Origin: Brevundimonas sp. LM2
Lineage (GTDB): Bacteria > Pseudomonadota > Alphaproteobacteria > Caulobacterales > Caulobacteraceae
Assembly: GCF_002002865.1 (NCBI RefSeq)
Contig: NZ_CP019508.1
Location: forward strand, 1,456,501 to 1,520,500
Direction: 5' to 3'
DNA: 64,000 bases
Both the position numbers and the translations under genes were made by a program. Of this stretch, positions 9,106-17,848 are shown piece after piece. The notes under the pieces are model-generated. The model was given only the letters and a program-made list of their open reading frames with translations, was not told the origin of the DNA and searched no databases. Position 1 is the stretch's first letter; each line of letters opens with the position of its first letter.

Positions 9106-10548
9106 ATGACCGATACGCTGGACCTGTCCCACTGGATCAACGGCGAGAAGGTGAACGCCGATCGAACGGGCGAAAGTCACAATCCCTCCAACACGAACGA
9201 ACTGGTGGCGCGCACGCCCAAGGGCGGCGCGCACGAAGTCGACGCCGCCGTCGCCGCGGCCAAGGCGGCATTCCCGGCCTGGTCGGACGCCAGCCCCGAG
9301 GTCCGCTCCGACATCCTGGACCGCGCATCCAACATCCTGATGGACCGCAAGGAGGCCGTCGGTCGGCTGCTGTCGCGCGAGGAAGGCAAGACCCTGGCCG
9401 AGGGCATCGGCGAGACGGCGCGCGCCGCCCGCATCCTGAAATATTTCGCCGGGGAGGCGCTTCGCATCCACGGCCAGAACCTGGCGTCGACGCGTCCGGG
9501 CGTGGAGATCCAGACGTATCGCCAGGCCGTCGGCGTGTTCGGCCTGATCACGCCCTGGAACTTCCCCATCGCCATCCCGGCCTGGAAGATCGCTCCCGCC
9601 ATCGCCTTCGGCAATACGGTCGTGATCAAGCCGGCCGGCCCGACCCCGGCCACGGCCGAGGCCCTGATCGCCATCCTGCACGAGGCCGGCCTGCCCAAGG
9701 GCGTGGTCAACATGGTGATCGGTGACGGCGACGTCGGCCGCGCCATCGTCGCCCACCGCGACGTCGAGGGCATCAGCTTCACCGGCTCCCAGACCGTGGG
9801 TCACGGCGTCGGCAAGGGGGCCATGGAGCGCCAGGCCCGGGTGCAGCTGGAGATGGGCGGCAAGAACCCGCTGATCGTGCTGGACGACGCCGACCTGGAC
9901 CGCGCCGTAGCCATCGCCTTGGACGGATCCTTCTTCGCCACCGGCCAGCGCTGCACCGCCTCCAGCCGTCTGATCGTTCAGGACGGCATTCACGACCGCT
10001 TCGTCCAGGCCCTGGGCGAGAAGGTGCGCGCGCTGAAGGTCGGCGACGCCCTTGATCCGTCGACCCAGATGGGTCCGGCGGTCAGCGAGAGCCAGATGGA
10101 GACCAGCTACAAATACATCGACATCGCCCGCGCGGCCGGCGGCCGGATCGTCACCGGCGGCGAGCGGCTGAACCTTGAGAATCCCGGCTGGTACGTCCAG
10201 CCGACCCTGATCGCCGACACCGACGCCAACGCCCAGATCAACAACGAAGAAGTCTTCGGCCCGGTCGCCTCGACCATTCGGGTCAAGGACTATGAGGAGG
10301 CCCTGGCCATCGCCAATGGGGTCGAGTTCGGCCTGTCGGCGGGCATCGCCACGACCTCGCTTAAATACGCCCGCGATTTCCAGCGCCGGTCCAAGGCCGG
10401 CATGGTCATGGTCAACCTGGCCACCGCCGGCGTCGACTATCACGTCGGCTTCGGTGGATCGAAGAAGTCGAGCTATGGGGCGCGCGAGCAGGGCTATACG
10501 GCGGCCGAGTTCTTCACCCAGCACAAGACCGCCTACAGCTGGAGCTGA
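9106..10548 (+). CDS. xylA: 2-oxoglutarate semialdehyde dehydrogenase
   Basis: An aldehyde dehydrogenase of 480 residues that oxidises alpha-ketoglutarate semialdehyde to 2-oxoglutarate, the last Weimberg step. Family landmarks are the cofactor-binding GLITPWNFP and VIKPAGPTPATAEAL, the FTGSQTVG turn, the general-base glutamate in LEMGGKNP (about E249) and the catalytic cysteine in FATGQRCTASSR (about C283). The symbol follows Caulobacter usage, where xylA is this dehydrogenase and not xylose isomerase. It starts 73 bp after xylE with a moderate ACAAGG Shine-Dalgarno. Its stop shares one base with the xylC start (TGATG). Confidence 0.92.
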   Translation: MTDTLDLSHWINGEKVNADRTGESHNPSNTNELVARTPKGGAHEVDAAVAAAKAAFPAWSDASPEVRSDILDRASNILMDRKEAVGRLLSREEGKTLAEGIGETARAARILKYFAGEALRIHGQNLASTRPGVEIQTYRQAVGVFGLITPWNFPIAIPAWKIAPAIAFGNTVVIKPAGPTPATAEALIAILHEAGLPKGVVNMVIGDGDVGRAIVAHRDVEGISFTGSQTVGHGVGKGAMERQARVQLEMGGKNPLIVLDDADLDRAVAIALDGSFFATGQRCTASSRLIVQDGIHDRFVQALGEKVRALKVGDALDPSTQMGPAVSESQMETSYKYIDIARAAGGRIVTGGERLNLENPGWYVQPTLIADTDANAQINNEEVFGPVASTIRVKDYEEALAIANGVEFGLSAGIATTSLKYARDFQRRSKAGMVMVNLATAGVDYHVGFGGSKKSSYGAREQGYTAAEFFTQHKTAYSWS

Positions 10549-11408
10549 TGGGTTTGGGGCAACCGGAGCTGATCTGGGACGTGCAGGCCGAACTGGGCGA
10601 AGGCCCGGTCTGGTCGGCGCGCGAGCGCTGCGTGTGGTTCGTGGACATCAAGGGCCGCAAGCTGCACCGCTATGGCGTGGATGACGGGTCGAAAGTCTCG
10701 TTCGACGCGCCGGACCAGATCGGCTTCGCCCTGCCGGCCGAGGATGGGTCGCTGGTCTGCGGCGTGCGGACCGGGCTGCACCGGTTCGACCCCGCGACCG
10801 GGACGTTCACCTTCGTCATGGCGGTCGAGCCGGACCGGCCGCAGAACCGGCTGAACGACGGATTCGTGGCCCCGGATGGATCGCTGTGGTTCGGCTCGAT
10901 GGACGACAGCGAGGCGACGCTGTCGGGTGCACTCTACCGCTATCACGCCGGCGAGATCACCCGGCACGACGACGGCTACTGCGTCACCAATGGTCCGGCC
11001 CTGAGTCCGGACGGGCGCACGTTGTACCACCACGACACCATCGAAAAGCGCGTCTATGCCTTCGACCATGCCGACGGCGTGCTGAGCAATCGGCGGCTGT
11101 TCGCCGAGACGGAGGAAGGTTTCGCCGACGGTCCCAGCGTCGATGCCGACGGCGTGCTGCACGTCGGCCTGTTCAACGGCTGGGGCGTGGCCCGCTTCAG
11201 CCCAAGCGGGGCGCGGATCGGCAAGATCGACCTGCCGGTCATGACCGTGACCAAGGCGGCCTTCGGCGGCGACGACCTGAAGACACTCTACTGCACCACA
11301 GCCTGGCTGGGGAACGGCGACAAGCGCGGCGAACAGCCGACCCTGGGCGGGCTGTACCGCGTGGCCGTGGATCGGCCAGGTCTGGCTCCGTCGCTGTTCC
11401 GATGGTGA
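10548..11408 (+). CDS. xylC: xylonolactonase (SMP-30/gluconolactonase family)
   Basis: A 286-residue six-bladed beta-propeller lactonase that hydrolyses D-xylono-lactone to D-xylonate, the second Weimberg step. Metal ligands expected for the family are in ELGEGPVW (Glu near residue 18), NRLNDGFV (Asn/Asp), TNGPALSPDG (Asn) and EGFADGPSVDADG (Asp). Repeated blade-closing motifs such as GLHRFDPATG, ALYRYHAG and GLYRVAVD are visible. Translation is coupled to xylA through a one-base overlap, and the next gene overlaps its end by 7 bp, so xylA, xylC and the epimerase gene form a tight unit. Confidence 0.91.
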   Translation: MGLGQPELIWDVQAELGEGPVWSARERCVWFVDIKGRKLHRYGVDDGSKVSFDAPDQIGFALPAEDGSLVCGVRTGLHRFDPATGTFTFVMAVEPDRPQNRLNDGFVAPDGSLWFGSMDDSEATLSGALYRYHAGEITRHDDGYCVTNGPALSPDGRTLYHHDTIEKRVYAFDHADGVLSNRRLFAETEEGFADGPSVDADGVLHVGLFNGWGVARFSPSGARIGKIDLPVMTVTKAAFGGDDLKTLYCTTAWLGNGDKRGEQPTLGGLYRVAVDRPGLAPSLFRW

Positions 11409-12271
11409 TCGCGCTTTCGGCCGGGGACTGGACCGCCGCGGTCTTTCCCGAATTCGGCGGGTCGATCGGGCGGCTGGACTGGCGCGGCCGGGCGGTGTTT
11501 CGGCCTTCGCCGGCGGAACCGAGCGGCCCTCTGGAAACAGGGTGTTTTCCGCTGGTGCCCTTCGTCAACCGCATCGACCAGGGCCGCTTCCGTTGGCAGG
11601 GGCGCGAGATCGATCTGGGAGCGACGCCGGGGTTCGAGCCGCACGCGCTGCATGGTCAAGGATGGCGCGCGCAATGGACGGTGGTCGATCGGGACGCGGG
11701 CTCCGTGCGGCTGGCGTTGAACGAGAAGGCAGGGCTTTGGCCCTGGGCGTGGCGGGCTGAACAGACCATCGCCCTGGACGAGGACGGTCTTCGGATCGAC
11801 CTGTCCCTGAGCAACGAAGATCAGACGCCCATGCCGGCCGGGGTGGGGCTGCATCCCTATTTCGCGACGGCGGCCGAGGACGTCGTGCGGCTGACGGCGC
11901 CCTCGGTGTGGGTCGGTGAAAGCCTGATCCCGGAGCGGCGGGTGCCCGCGGCCGAGGTGACGGACTGGGCTGAGGGCGTCGCACGCTCGGCCGTGCCCTT
12001 CGTCGACAATGCCTATGAGGACTGGTCCGGGGTGGCCGAGGTGATCGGGTCGGACCGGACGGTGCGCCTGTCCAGCCCGGCGTCGCGTCTGCATGTCTTC
12101 GCGCCGCTCGGCGAGGCCTTCGTAGCCCTGGAGCCGGTGACCCATCGCCCCGACGCGCTGAACGTGGCGGCCCCGGAGGCCGAGGGTCTGGTCGTCCTGG
12201 AGCCGGGCGAGACGATGAGCCTGTCCTTGCGCGTGACGGCCGCCGACACGCGTGCCACCTTGGGCGACTGA
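11402..12271 (+). CDS. aldose 1-epimerase (mutarotase) family protein
   Basis: A 289-residue GalM-like protein that interconverts alpha and beta anomers of aldoses. Visible family motifs are the early GSIGRLDWRG, GCFPLVPFVNRI with the conserved Asn-Arg, HALHGQGW (His), GVGLHPYF (the second catalytic His), and LEPVTHRPDALN near the C-terminus, where the catalytic Glu is expected. The ATG at 11402 overlaps the xylC stop by 7 bp; a GTG one codon later is an alternative. Linked to the xylose operon, it probably supplies the anomer used by XylB, so a xylose mutarotase role is likely but inferred. Confidence 0.85.
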   Translation: MVIALSAGDWTAAVFPEFGGSIGRLDWRGRAVFRPSPAEPSGPLETGCFPLVPFVNRIDQGRFRWQGREIDLGATPGFEPHALHGQGWRAQWTVVDRDAGSVRLALNEKAGLWPWAWRAEQTIALDEDGLRIDLSLSNEDQTPMPAGVGLHPYFATAAEDVVRLTAPSVWVGESLIPERRVPAAEVTDWAEGVARSAVPFVDNAYEDWSGVAEVIGSDRTVRLSSPASRLHVFAPLGEAFVALEPVTHRPDALNVAAPEAEGLVVLEPGETMSLSLRVTAADTRATLGD

Positions 12272-12336
12272 GCTCACACGCCAGAGATTCGTCTCCGCCG
12301 GATGCCTGAAACAGAAGCGAGCCGGGGGGAAAACCA

Positions 12337-13545
12337 ATGCACGCCATGACCACGACCGAGGTCTTTCTGATCGCCCTGCTGCTGATCTTCAGCGTGCCCT
12401 ATCTGCTGTGGCGTGGGCTGCGGACCGACTATTACGCGCCTCTGGTGGTGGTGCAGATCATCTGCGGCATCCTGCTCGGACCCGGCATCCTGGGGGCGGT
12501 GTTTCCGGCCTATTACGCCTTCGTCTTCAATCCGCAGGTCATCTCGGCCCTGAATGGGATCGCCTGGTGGGCGGTGATGATCTTCGTCTGGATCGCCGGG
12601 CTGGAGCTGGACCTGAAACAGGCCTGGGCCCGGCGCGGGGAGACCGGGGTGACGGCGGGCCTGGCCCTGGCCGTGCCCCTGGCCTTCGGGGCGGTGGCGG
12701 CGGTGCTGATGCTGCGGTGGCCCGGCTGGGCGGGCCCGAACGGGCAGCCCTGGCAGGTGGTGTTGGGAATCGGAATGGCCTGCGCGGTTACCGCCCTGCC
12801 CATCCTGGTGCTGTTTCTCGAGAAACTGGACGTGCTGCGCCAGCCGCTGGGACAGCGGGTGCTGCGCTATGCCAGCCTGGACGACATCGCCATCTGGGGC
12901 GTGCTGGCCCTGATCCTGCTCGACTGGGAGCGGGTGGGGCGTCAGGCGAGCTTCCTGGTCGGGTTCGCGGTGGCGACCTGGGCCATCCGGGCCCTGATGA
13001 AGCGGCTGCCGGAGCGGGATCGCTGGTACGTCGCCCTGATCTGGCTGGCCGCCTGTGGCTTCGCGGCCGACTGGGCCGGGCTGCACTATATGGTCGGGGC
13101 CTTCCTGTCGGGGGCGGTGCTGGACGGCGAGTGGTTCGACCGCAAGCGCATGGACCTGTTCCGCGACCATGTCCTGCTGGCCATCATGCCGGTCTTCTTC
13201 CTGTCGACGGGCCTGCGGACCCAGTGGGGCGTCGGCGGGGTGGCGGTGCTCGGAGCCGCGGCCCTGCTGCTGGTCGCCTCGGTGGCGGGCAAGCTGGCCG
13301 GGGTCGGCCTGGCCGGTCGGATCCTGAAATGGGAAAAGGGCGAGGCCTCGATCATCGGCTGGCTGCTGCAGACCAAGGCCCTGATCATGATCATCTTCGC
13401 CAACATCCTGCTGGACCGGCAGATCATCACCAATGAGACCTTCACCGCCCTGCTGCTGATGGCCGTGGGATCGACCATGCTGACCATCCCCATGGTCACG
13501 CCCAAGCTGCGGCAGCTGGTGGGTCTGTCGAAGAAGGCCGGCTAG
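12337..13545 (+). CDS. CPA2-type cation:proton antiporter
   Basis: A 402-residue polytopic inner-membrane protein with about 12 hydrophobic segments. The order of motifs fits the monovalent cation:proton antiporter-2 (Kef/NapA-like) family: GILLGPGILG in the first helices, IFVWIAGLELDLKQ, the unwound helix MACAVTALPILVLFL and the ion-site-like YASLDDIAIWG, then PVFFLSTGLRT. There is no C-terminal TrkA-N/RCK domain, unlike KefB/C. A GGGGGGAAAA Shine-Dalgarno supports the ATG at 12337. The gene converges on the GH9 gene with a 4-bp overlap. Its link to xylose use is unclear; it may serve pH or Na+/K+ homeostasis. Confidence 0.83.
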   Translation: MHAMTTTEVFLIALLLIFSVPYLLWRGLRTDYYAPLVVVQIICGILLGPGILGAVFPAYYAFVFNPQVISALNGIAWWAVMIFVWIAGLELDLKQAWARRGETGVTAGLALAVPLAFGAVAAVLMLRWPGWAGPNGQPWQVVLGIGMACAVTALPILVLFLEKLDVLRQPLGQRVLRYASLDDIAIWGVLALILLDWERVGRQASFLVGFAVATWAIRALMKRLPERDRWYVALIWLAACGFAADWAGLHYMVGAFLSGAVLDGEWFDRKRMDLFRDHVLLAIMPVFFLSTGLRTQWGVGGVAVLGAAALLLVASVAGKLAGVGLAGRILKWEKGEASIIGWLLQTKALIMIIFANILLDRQIITNETFTALLLMAVGSTMLTIPMVTPKLRQLVGLSKKAG

Positions 13546-15410
13546 GTCGGCGACAGGAAGGCCGTGACCCAGACGAAGGGGGCGTTCCAGTTGATGGCGA
13601 CCTCGTTCTGGGTGAAGGCCGCGATGTCGTCGCGCCAGCAGGTCTGGGGCAGGCATTGGCCGCGCATCGTCTCGGCCACCGGATCGCTCATGGCCGTGTT
13701 GTTCGGACCGCCGGACAGGACGCCGGCGGGCGGGGCAGGGTAGGCCGGATCGGCCGAATGGGCCCAGAACCGGTGGTGCGGGTTCCGCATCGGCCGATCG
13801 CCGTGGCCGGTGACATAGGACTGGTCCAGCGGATTGCGGCCCAGGAGATAGTCGAGAGCGGCGGTCACGCCGTTACGGAAGCCGGCCTCTCCGGTAAAGT
13901 CATGGGCCAGACCCAGCACCATGGCGCGGTTCATCAGATTGCCGTTCGACCCCCAGCTGTAGTCAGGGCCGGTGAAGGGGTGGCCGTAGCCCTGGCCCTG
14001 CGCGTCGGCGAGATAGGCCCGCGCGGTGGTGATCAGCGACTGCCGCGCCGCCTCGCGCTCGGCCTCCGGCAGGCGATCGGCGGCCTGAGCCAGGGCGATG
14101 GTGCCGAGGGCCCCGACGCTGTTCCAGCCGATGTCGCCGGTGGGCCGCGGGCCTGCCGTCGGGGCGGAAAGGAAGAAGGGCGAGGCCCTGAGATCGTCCA
14201 GCAGGGCCGGATCGCCCGTGGTCACGAACAGCTCCGCCGTGGCCCAGTAGAGCTCGTCGTCCAGGGCGTCGTCGCCGTAGTTGCCGCCGCCGTTGAAATC
14301 GCCGACCGCATAGAGGTTCGGGTGGCGCTTGGCCGCCGCGAGGCCCCGTCGGGCGGCCGTCAAGGCGCGCTCGGCGAAGGCGGGATCGATCGTCCTCCAA
14401 AGCCGCGCGGCCTGGGCCGCGACCGCCACCATGTTCAGGGTCGCCGCCGTGTTCGGAGCATACAGGAAACGCGCCTCGGGATCGTCGGCCGGAGCCATCG
14501 GCAGGCCCGTCCATTTGACGTCGTGGACCTTGTGATGCACCAGCCCGCCGGCGTCGATCTCGGTGAAGGTCAGCGGCTGGTCGCGGGTGAACAGCCCCAC
14601 CGGCACCTGCAGCCGGGCGCCCACCGGCACCTGCATCCGCATCAGGAACTCGACCTCCCAGCGCGCCTCGTCCAGCAGGTCGGAGACGCCGTTGCCGGAC
14701 TCGGGAATGTCGGCCGCCCCGTCGGGGTAGGGGTCGGCGAGCCCCCGGAGGCTCGCCCGCTCCCAGGCGTTCAGCAGGGTCCAGGTCGAGATGCCGCCGT
14801 TGACGACGTACTTGCCGTGATCCCCCGCATCGTACCAGCCGCCGCTGACGTCGAGGGTGTAGTCGCAGCCGGGCCAGACGTTGCCGCGCGTATCGGTGCC
14901 GGAAAGACAGGTGGCCCGGTCGGGCGCGTGGCCGGCCGGCCGGGCCAGGTCGGGCCGAGCCACATGGGCCGCCTCGATCGGAATGCCGCTGCGGTTCTCG
15001 TAGAAGAACACCAGGGCATCGCGCTTGAGCGTCGCGAAGGGCGTGTCGGCGATTTGGATTCGACGGGTGTGATCCCCCGCAGACAGGCTGTAGGCGCCGG
15101 CCGTCCGCAGGGCCTCGAAGCGCAGGACGTGGGCGTGATCGCCCGAGGTCGGGTCCTGTCCGACGACCGTCGTTTCGCCCGTCAGGACGACCCAGCCGGA
15201 CGCGTCGGAGATCGTCCATGGCAGGGGGGTGGTCCGGGTATCGACCAGGGTTGCCGCCTTGGGCCCGGTCGTCTCGAACCCGACCTGGTTCAGCCGCAGC
15301 GCCGGCATCGAGGTCGTCTGGGCCGTGGCGACGGGTGCCAGGGCCAGAAGAGCCGAGGCTGCGGCAAGGGTCCGGCGACGCGAGCCGGTCCTGAGGCTGG
15401 TAGAGCGCAC
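13542..15410 (-). CDS. glycoside hydrolase family 9 (endoglucanase/cellodextrinase type)
   Basis: A 622-residue secreted GH9 enzyme acting on beta-1,4-glucans. The signal peptide (RRR, then a hydrophobic stretch ending in ATAQ near residue 31) is followed by an N-terminal Ig-like domain (about 36-120, with LRLNQVGF and YSLSAGDHTRRIQI) and the (alpha/alpha)6 catalytic domain. The catalytic base region GGWYDAGDHGKYV (Asp194, Asp197) and the acid Glu603 in TQNEVAINWNAP are both present, as is RNPLDQSYVTGHG. Translation begins at a GTG with an AGAGGGA Shine-Dalgarno. The Ig-like plus catalytic layout is typical of Gram-negative GH9 enzymes that cut cello-oligosaccharides, glucomannan or xyloglucan backbones. 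Confidence 0.9.
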   Translation of the reverse strand: MRSTSLRTGSRRRTLAAASALLALAPVATAQTTSMPALRLNQVGFETTGPKAATLVDTRTTPLPWTISDASGWVVLTGETTVVGQDPTSGDHAHVLRFEALRTAGAYSLSAGDHTRRIQIADTPFATLKRDALVFFYENRSGIPIEAAHVARPDLARPAGHAPDRATCLSGTDTRGNVWPGCDYTLDVSGGWYDAGDHGKYVVNGGISTWTLLNAWERASLRGLADPYPDGAADIPESGNGVSDLLDEARWEVEFLMRMQVPVGARLQVPVGLFTRDQPLTFTEIDAGGLVHHKVHDVKWTGLPMAPADDPEARFLYAPNTAATLNMVAVAAQAARLWRTIDPAFAERALTAARRGLAAAKRHPNLYAVGDFNGGGNYGDDALDDELYWATAELFVTTGDPALLDDLRASPFFLSAPTAGPRPTGDIGWNSVGALGTIALAQAADRLPEAEREAARQSLITTARAYLADAQGQGYGHPFTGPDYSWGSNGNLMNRAMVLGLAHDFTGEAGFRNGVTAALDYLLGRNPLDQSYVTGHGDRPMRNPHHRFWAHSADPAYPAPPAGVLSGGPNNTAMSDPVAETMRGQCLPQTCWRDDIAAFTQNEVAINWNAPFVWVTAFLSPT

Positions 15411-15506
15411 GGCGTTCCCTCTTGATTTCTGTTTTGCAATTGTCTGAGTTAATCGGGCAACCGAGTCAACGCGATGCCGCAGAGAGCTCGGACAAGGGAG
15501 GAAAGA

Positions 15507-16088
15507 ATGCGTGTCACGATCGGACTGATCGCCGCCGTGCTGTTGACCGGCACGGCCCTGGCGGCACCCGCGCCGCAGGACGACGACATCGTCCAGTATA
15601 TCATCAACAATCCGCCGGTGACGTCTTGGCAGATCAACGGCGTCGAGACCCAGCCGCGCCCGCGCCGCGCCGAAGGCGTCCTGGGCGAGCGCGCGGTGTC
15701 CGTCCGGGCCAGCCGGGCCGAGCAGCCCTGGACGACCGCGGGCCAGATGACCATCCGGGGGGCCATCAAACAGGGCGACACTATTCTGCTGGCGGTCTGG
15801 GCGCGCCTGGCGACGCCGGCGCCCGGTCAGACAACCAGTCCACTCCCCATCCGCGTCCAGCAGGCGACAGCGCCCTATACGGCGATCGCCGAGGCGACCG
15901 GCCAGATCGGACCCTCCTGGAAGATGGTCTATGCGTCAGGCGTCGCGCGTCAGGACTATGCCGAGGGCACGACCAATCTGGCGGTCCATCTGGCGACGGC
16001 GGACCATACGGTCGAATTGGGCCCGGCCCTGGTGCTCGATTTCGGCCAGAACTACGACGCCGCCAAACTGCCGATCAACGAGGACTAG
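15507..16088 (+). CDS. secreted protein of unknown function beside GH9 and GH43 genes
   Basis: A 193-residue protein with a clear signal peptide (MRVTIGLIAAVLLTGTALAA). The mature part is predicted to be beta-rich: GERAVSVRASRAEQPWTT, GAIKQGDTILLAVWARL and PSWKMVYASGVARQDY alternate strands in a way that resembles the jelly-roll carbohydrate-binding domains found on xylanases. I do not recognise a named family, so binding is a suggestion only. The ATG at 15507 follows a GGGAGGAA Shine-Dalgarno. It is divergent from the GH9 gene and converges on the GH43 gene with a 4-bp overlap, which supports a role in glycan handling. Confidence 0.75.
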   Translation: MRVTIGLIAAVLLTGTALAAPAPQDDDIVQYIINNPPVTSWQINGVETQPRPRRAEGVLGERAVSVRASRAEQPWTTAGQMTIRGAIKQGDTILLAVWARLATPAPGQTTSPLPIRVQQATAPYTAIAEATGQIGPSWKMVYASGVARQDYAEGTTNLAVHLATADHTVELGPALVLDFGQNYDAAKLPINED

Positions 16089-17782
16089 TGTCCTGACCGG
16101 ACGTGGGGGCCGAACACCACGCCGACGAAGCCGCCGGCCGTGCGGGTGCTCAGGATCGTGCCGTCCACGTCGGTGGCCAGGTCGGTCCAGTCGCCGGTCT
16201 CGGCCGCATAGGCGAAGTCGTAGCGGTCCCGTCGGGCCGTGACCTTCAGGCGGGTCGCGGCCGACGGGTCCGCCAGGGGCGCGCTGGCCAGCACCACGCC
16301 GTCGGCCGCTTCTCCGGGGCCGGCCCGGCGGCGCAGCTGGATGACCAGGTCGCCGTCTTCCTGGCCGACCGAAAGGAAATACCACCACTCGTCGCTCTGC
16401 AGGGCGACTAGGCCGGCGCGGTCGCCGTCCTTCGTCGGGGTCCAAACCAGCTTCGTCTCGGCGGTGGCGGACTGGTGCTGCTGACGACGGCCGAGGAACG
16501 AGGGATTGCCGTTGTCGCCGAGGTCGACCGGGCGGGGCGACAGGCTCAGCGCGCCGGGTGTCGAGGTCAGGTCGTACCAGGTCTCGCGCGGGTTGCGCAT
16601 CATCATCCAATAAGGCGGCAGGGCGGGGCCGTCGAAGGCGTCGACCACCGTGAACGGGCCGCTGGTGGGCACGGCGGGGGCCGGGGTCTCCGGCAGGGCC
16701 GGGCGGGGGGCCTGCCACGGGATCACCTGGTCCGGCACGGTGATGATCGGCCATTCGCCGGACCAGTCGACGGGCAGAAGGAAGGTCTCGCGGCCGGTGT
16801 TGTACTGGTCCGGACCATAAGGGCGCACGGCCAGGAAGGTGGCCCACCAGTCGCCGTCAGGAGTCTGGACCAGGTCGGCGTGACCGGCCGAGGTGATCGG
16901 ATCGGGGCGGTCGGCGGGCAGGCCGCGCTGGGTCAGGATCGGGTTGCCCTCGAACGCCTCGAACGGACCGTCGGGCGAGCGCGAGCGCAGGGCGACCTGG
17001 GAATGGCCCTCGGCCGTGCCGCCCTCGGCGCAGGTCAGATAGTACCAGCCGTTGCGGAAGGTCAGGTGCGGTCCCTCGATCCAGATCGGCTTGGTGCTGA
17101 TGTCGACGCCGCCGTTCACCAGCACCTTGCGGGCCCCCAAGGTGGCCTTGCGCTCCAGATCGTAGCGCTGGATCCAGATGGCGCGATGGCCTTCGTAGAG
17201 GGGCTCCCCCTCCGGCGGGCCGTTGTTCAGGATCCAGGCCTGTCCTTCCTGGTCGACGAACAGGGAGGGATCGATGCCGCCCACCAGATCCGGCAGCCAC
17301 ACCGGGTCGCTCCACGGACCGCCCGGGTCGGTCGCCGTGATGAGGAAGTTGTCTCCGCAATCCACGCAGGTGTTGAGGATGTAGAACGTCCCGTCATGAT
17401 GCTCGATCGTCGGGGCGAACACGCCGCGCGACAGGCCCAGGGCGGCGAAATCCAACTGGTCCGGCCGGTCGATCGCATTGCCGATCTGGGTCCAGTTGAC
17501 CAGGTCGCGGCTGTGGAAGACCGGGATGCCCGGGAAATAGCTGAAGGTCGAGGTGACCAGATAGTAGTCCTCGCCCACCCGGGTGACCGAGGGGTCGGGA
17601 TAGAAGCCGGTCAGGATCGGGTTGCGATAGGACCCGGTCGCCAAAGGAGACGAGGTCGCGGGATCGGCCCCGGCATAGGTGAACGACTCAAACCGCGCCG
17701 GCGCGGTCTGGGCGAGGACCGGGCTTCCGGCGGCCAGGGCCAGGACGGTCGTGAGCGCGAGACGGACAGGTGTGCTGATCAT
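16085..17782 (-). CDS. glycoside hydrolase family 43 beta-xylosidase/arabinofuranosidase
   Basis: A 565-residue secreted enzyme that removes xylose or arabinose from xylan or arabinoxylan fragments. A signal peptide ends near AQTAPA (about residue 25). The five-bladed propeller carries the three GH43 acids: base Asp63 in FYPDPSV, pKa-modulating Asp171 in GGIDPSLF and acid Glu236 in WIEGPHL. A C-terminal beta-sandwich domain (about 370-560, with SFLGRRQQHQ and VALQSDEWWYFLSVG) matches the beta-xylosidase C-terminal concanavalin-like domain. The ATG at 17782 has no strong Shine-Dalgarno. It lies 66 bp after the LacI gene on the same strand. Confidence 0.9.
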   Translation of the reverse strand: MISTPVRLALTTVLALAAGSPVLAQTAPARFESFTYAGADPATSSPLATGSYRNPILTGFYPDPSVTRVGEDYYLVTSTFSYFPGIPVFHSRDLVNWTQIGNAIDRPDQLDFAALGLSRGVFAPTIEHHDGTFYILNTCVDCGDNFLITATDPGGPWSDPVWLPDLVGGIDPSLFVDQEGQAWILNNGPPEGEPLYEGHRAIWIQRYDLERKATLGARKVLVNGGVDISTKPIWIEGPHLTFRNGWYYLTCAEGGTAEGHSQVALRSRSPDGPFEAFEGNPILTQRGLPADRPDPITSAGHADLVQTPDGDWWATFLAVRPYGPDQYNTGRETFLLPVDWSGEWPIITVPDQVIPWQAPRPALPETPAPAVPTSGPFTVVDAFDGPALPPYWMMMRNPRETWYDLTSTPGALSLSPRPVDLGDNGNPSFLGRRQQHQSATAETKLVWTPTKDGDRAGLVALQSDEWWYFLSVGQEDGDLVIQLRRRAGPGEAADGVVLASAPLADPSAATRLKVTARRDRYDFAYAAETGDWTDLATDVDGTILSTRTAGGFVGVVFGPHVRSGH

Positions 17783-17848
17783 TTGTCGGACATTTGACCG
17801 GCAATCTCGCGCCTTGGCAACCCTTTGGCGGGCCCGACACGCGATCCG

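Noticed and set aside
9106..10548. Xylose isomerase because of the name xylA
   Set aside because: The protein has aldehyde dehydrogenase motifs with catalytic Cys283; xylA here follows Caulobacter naming.
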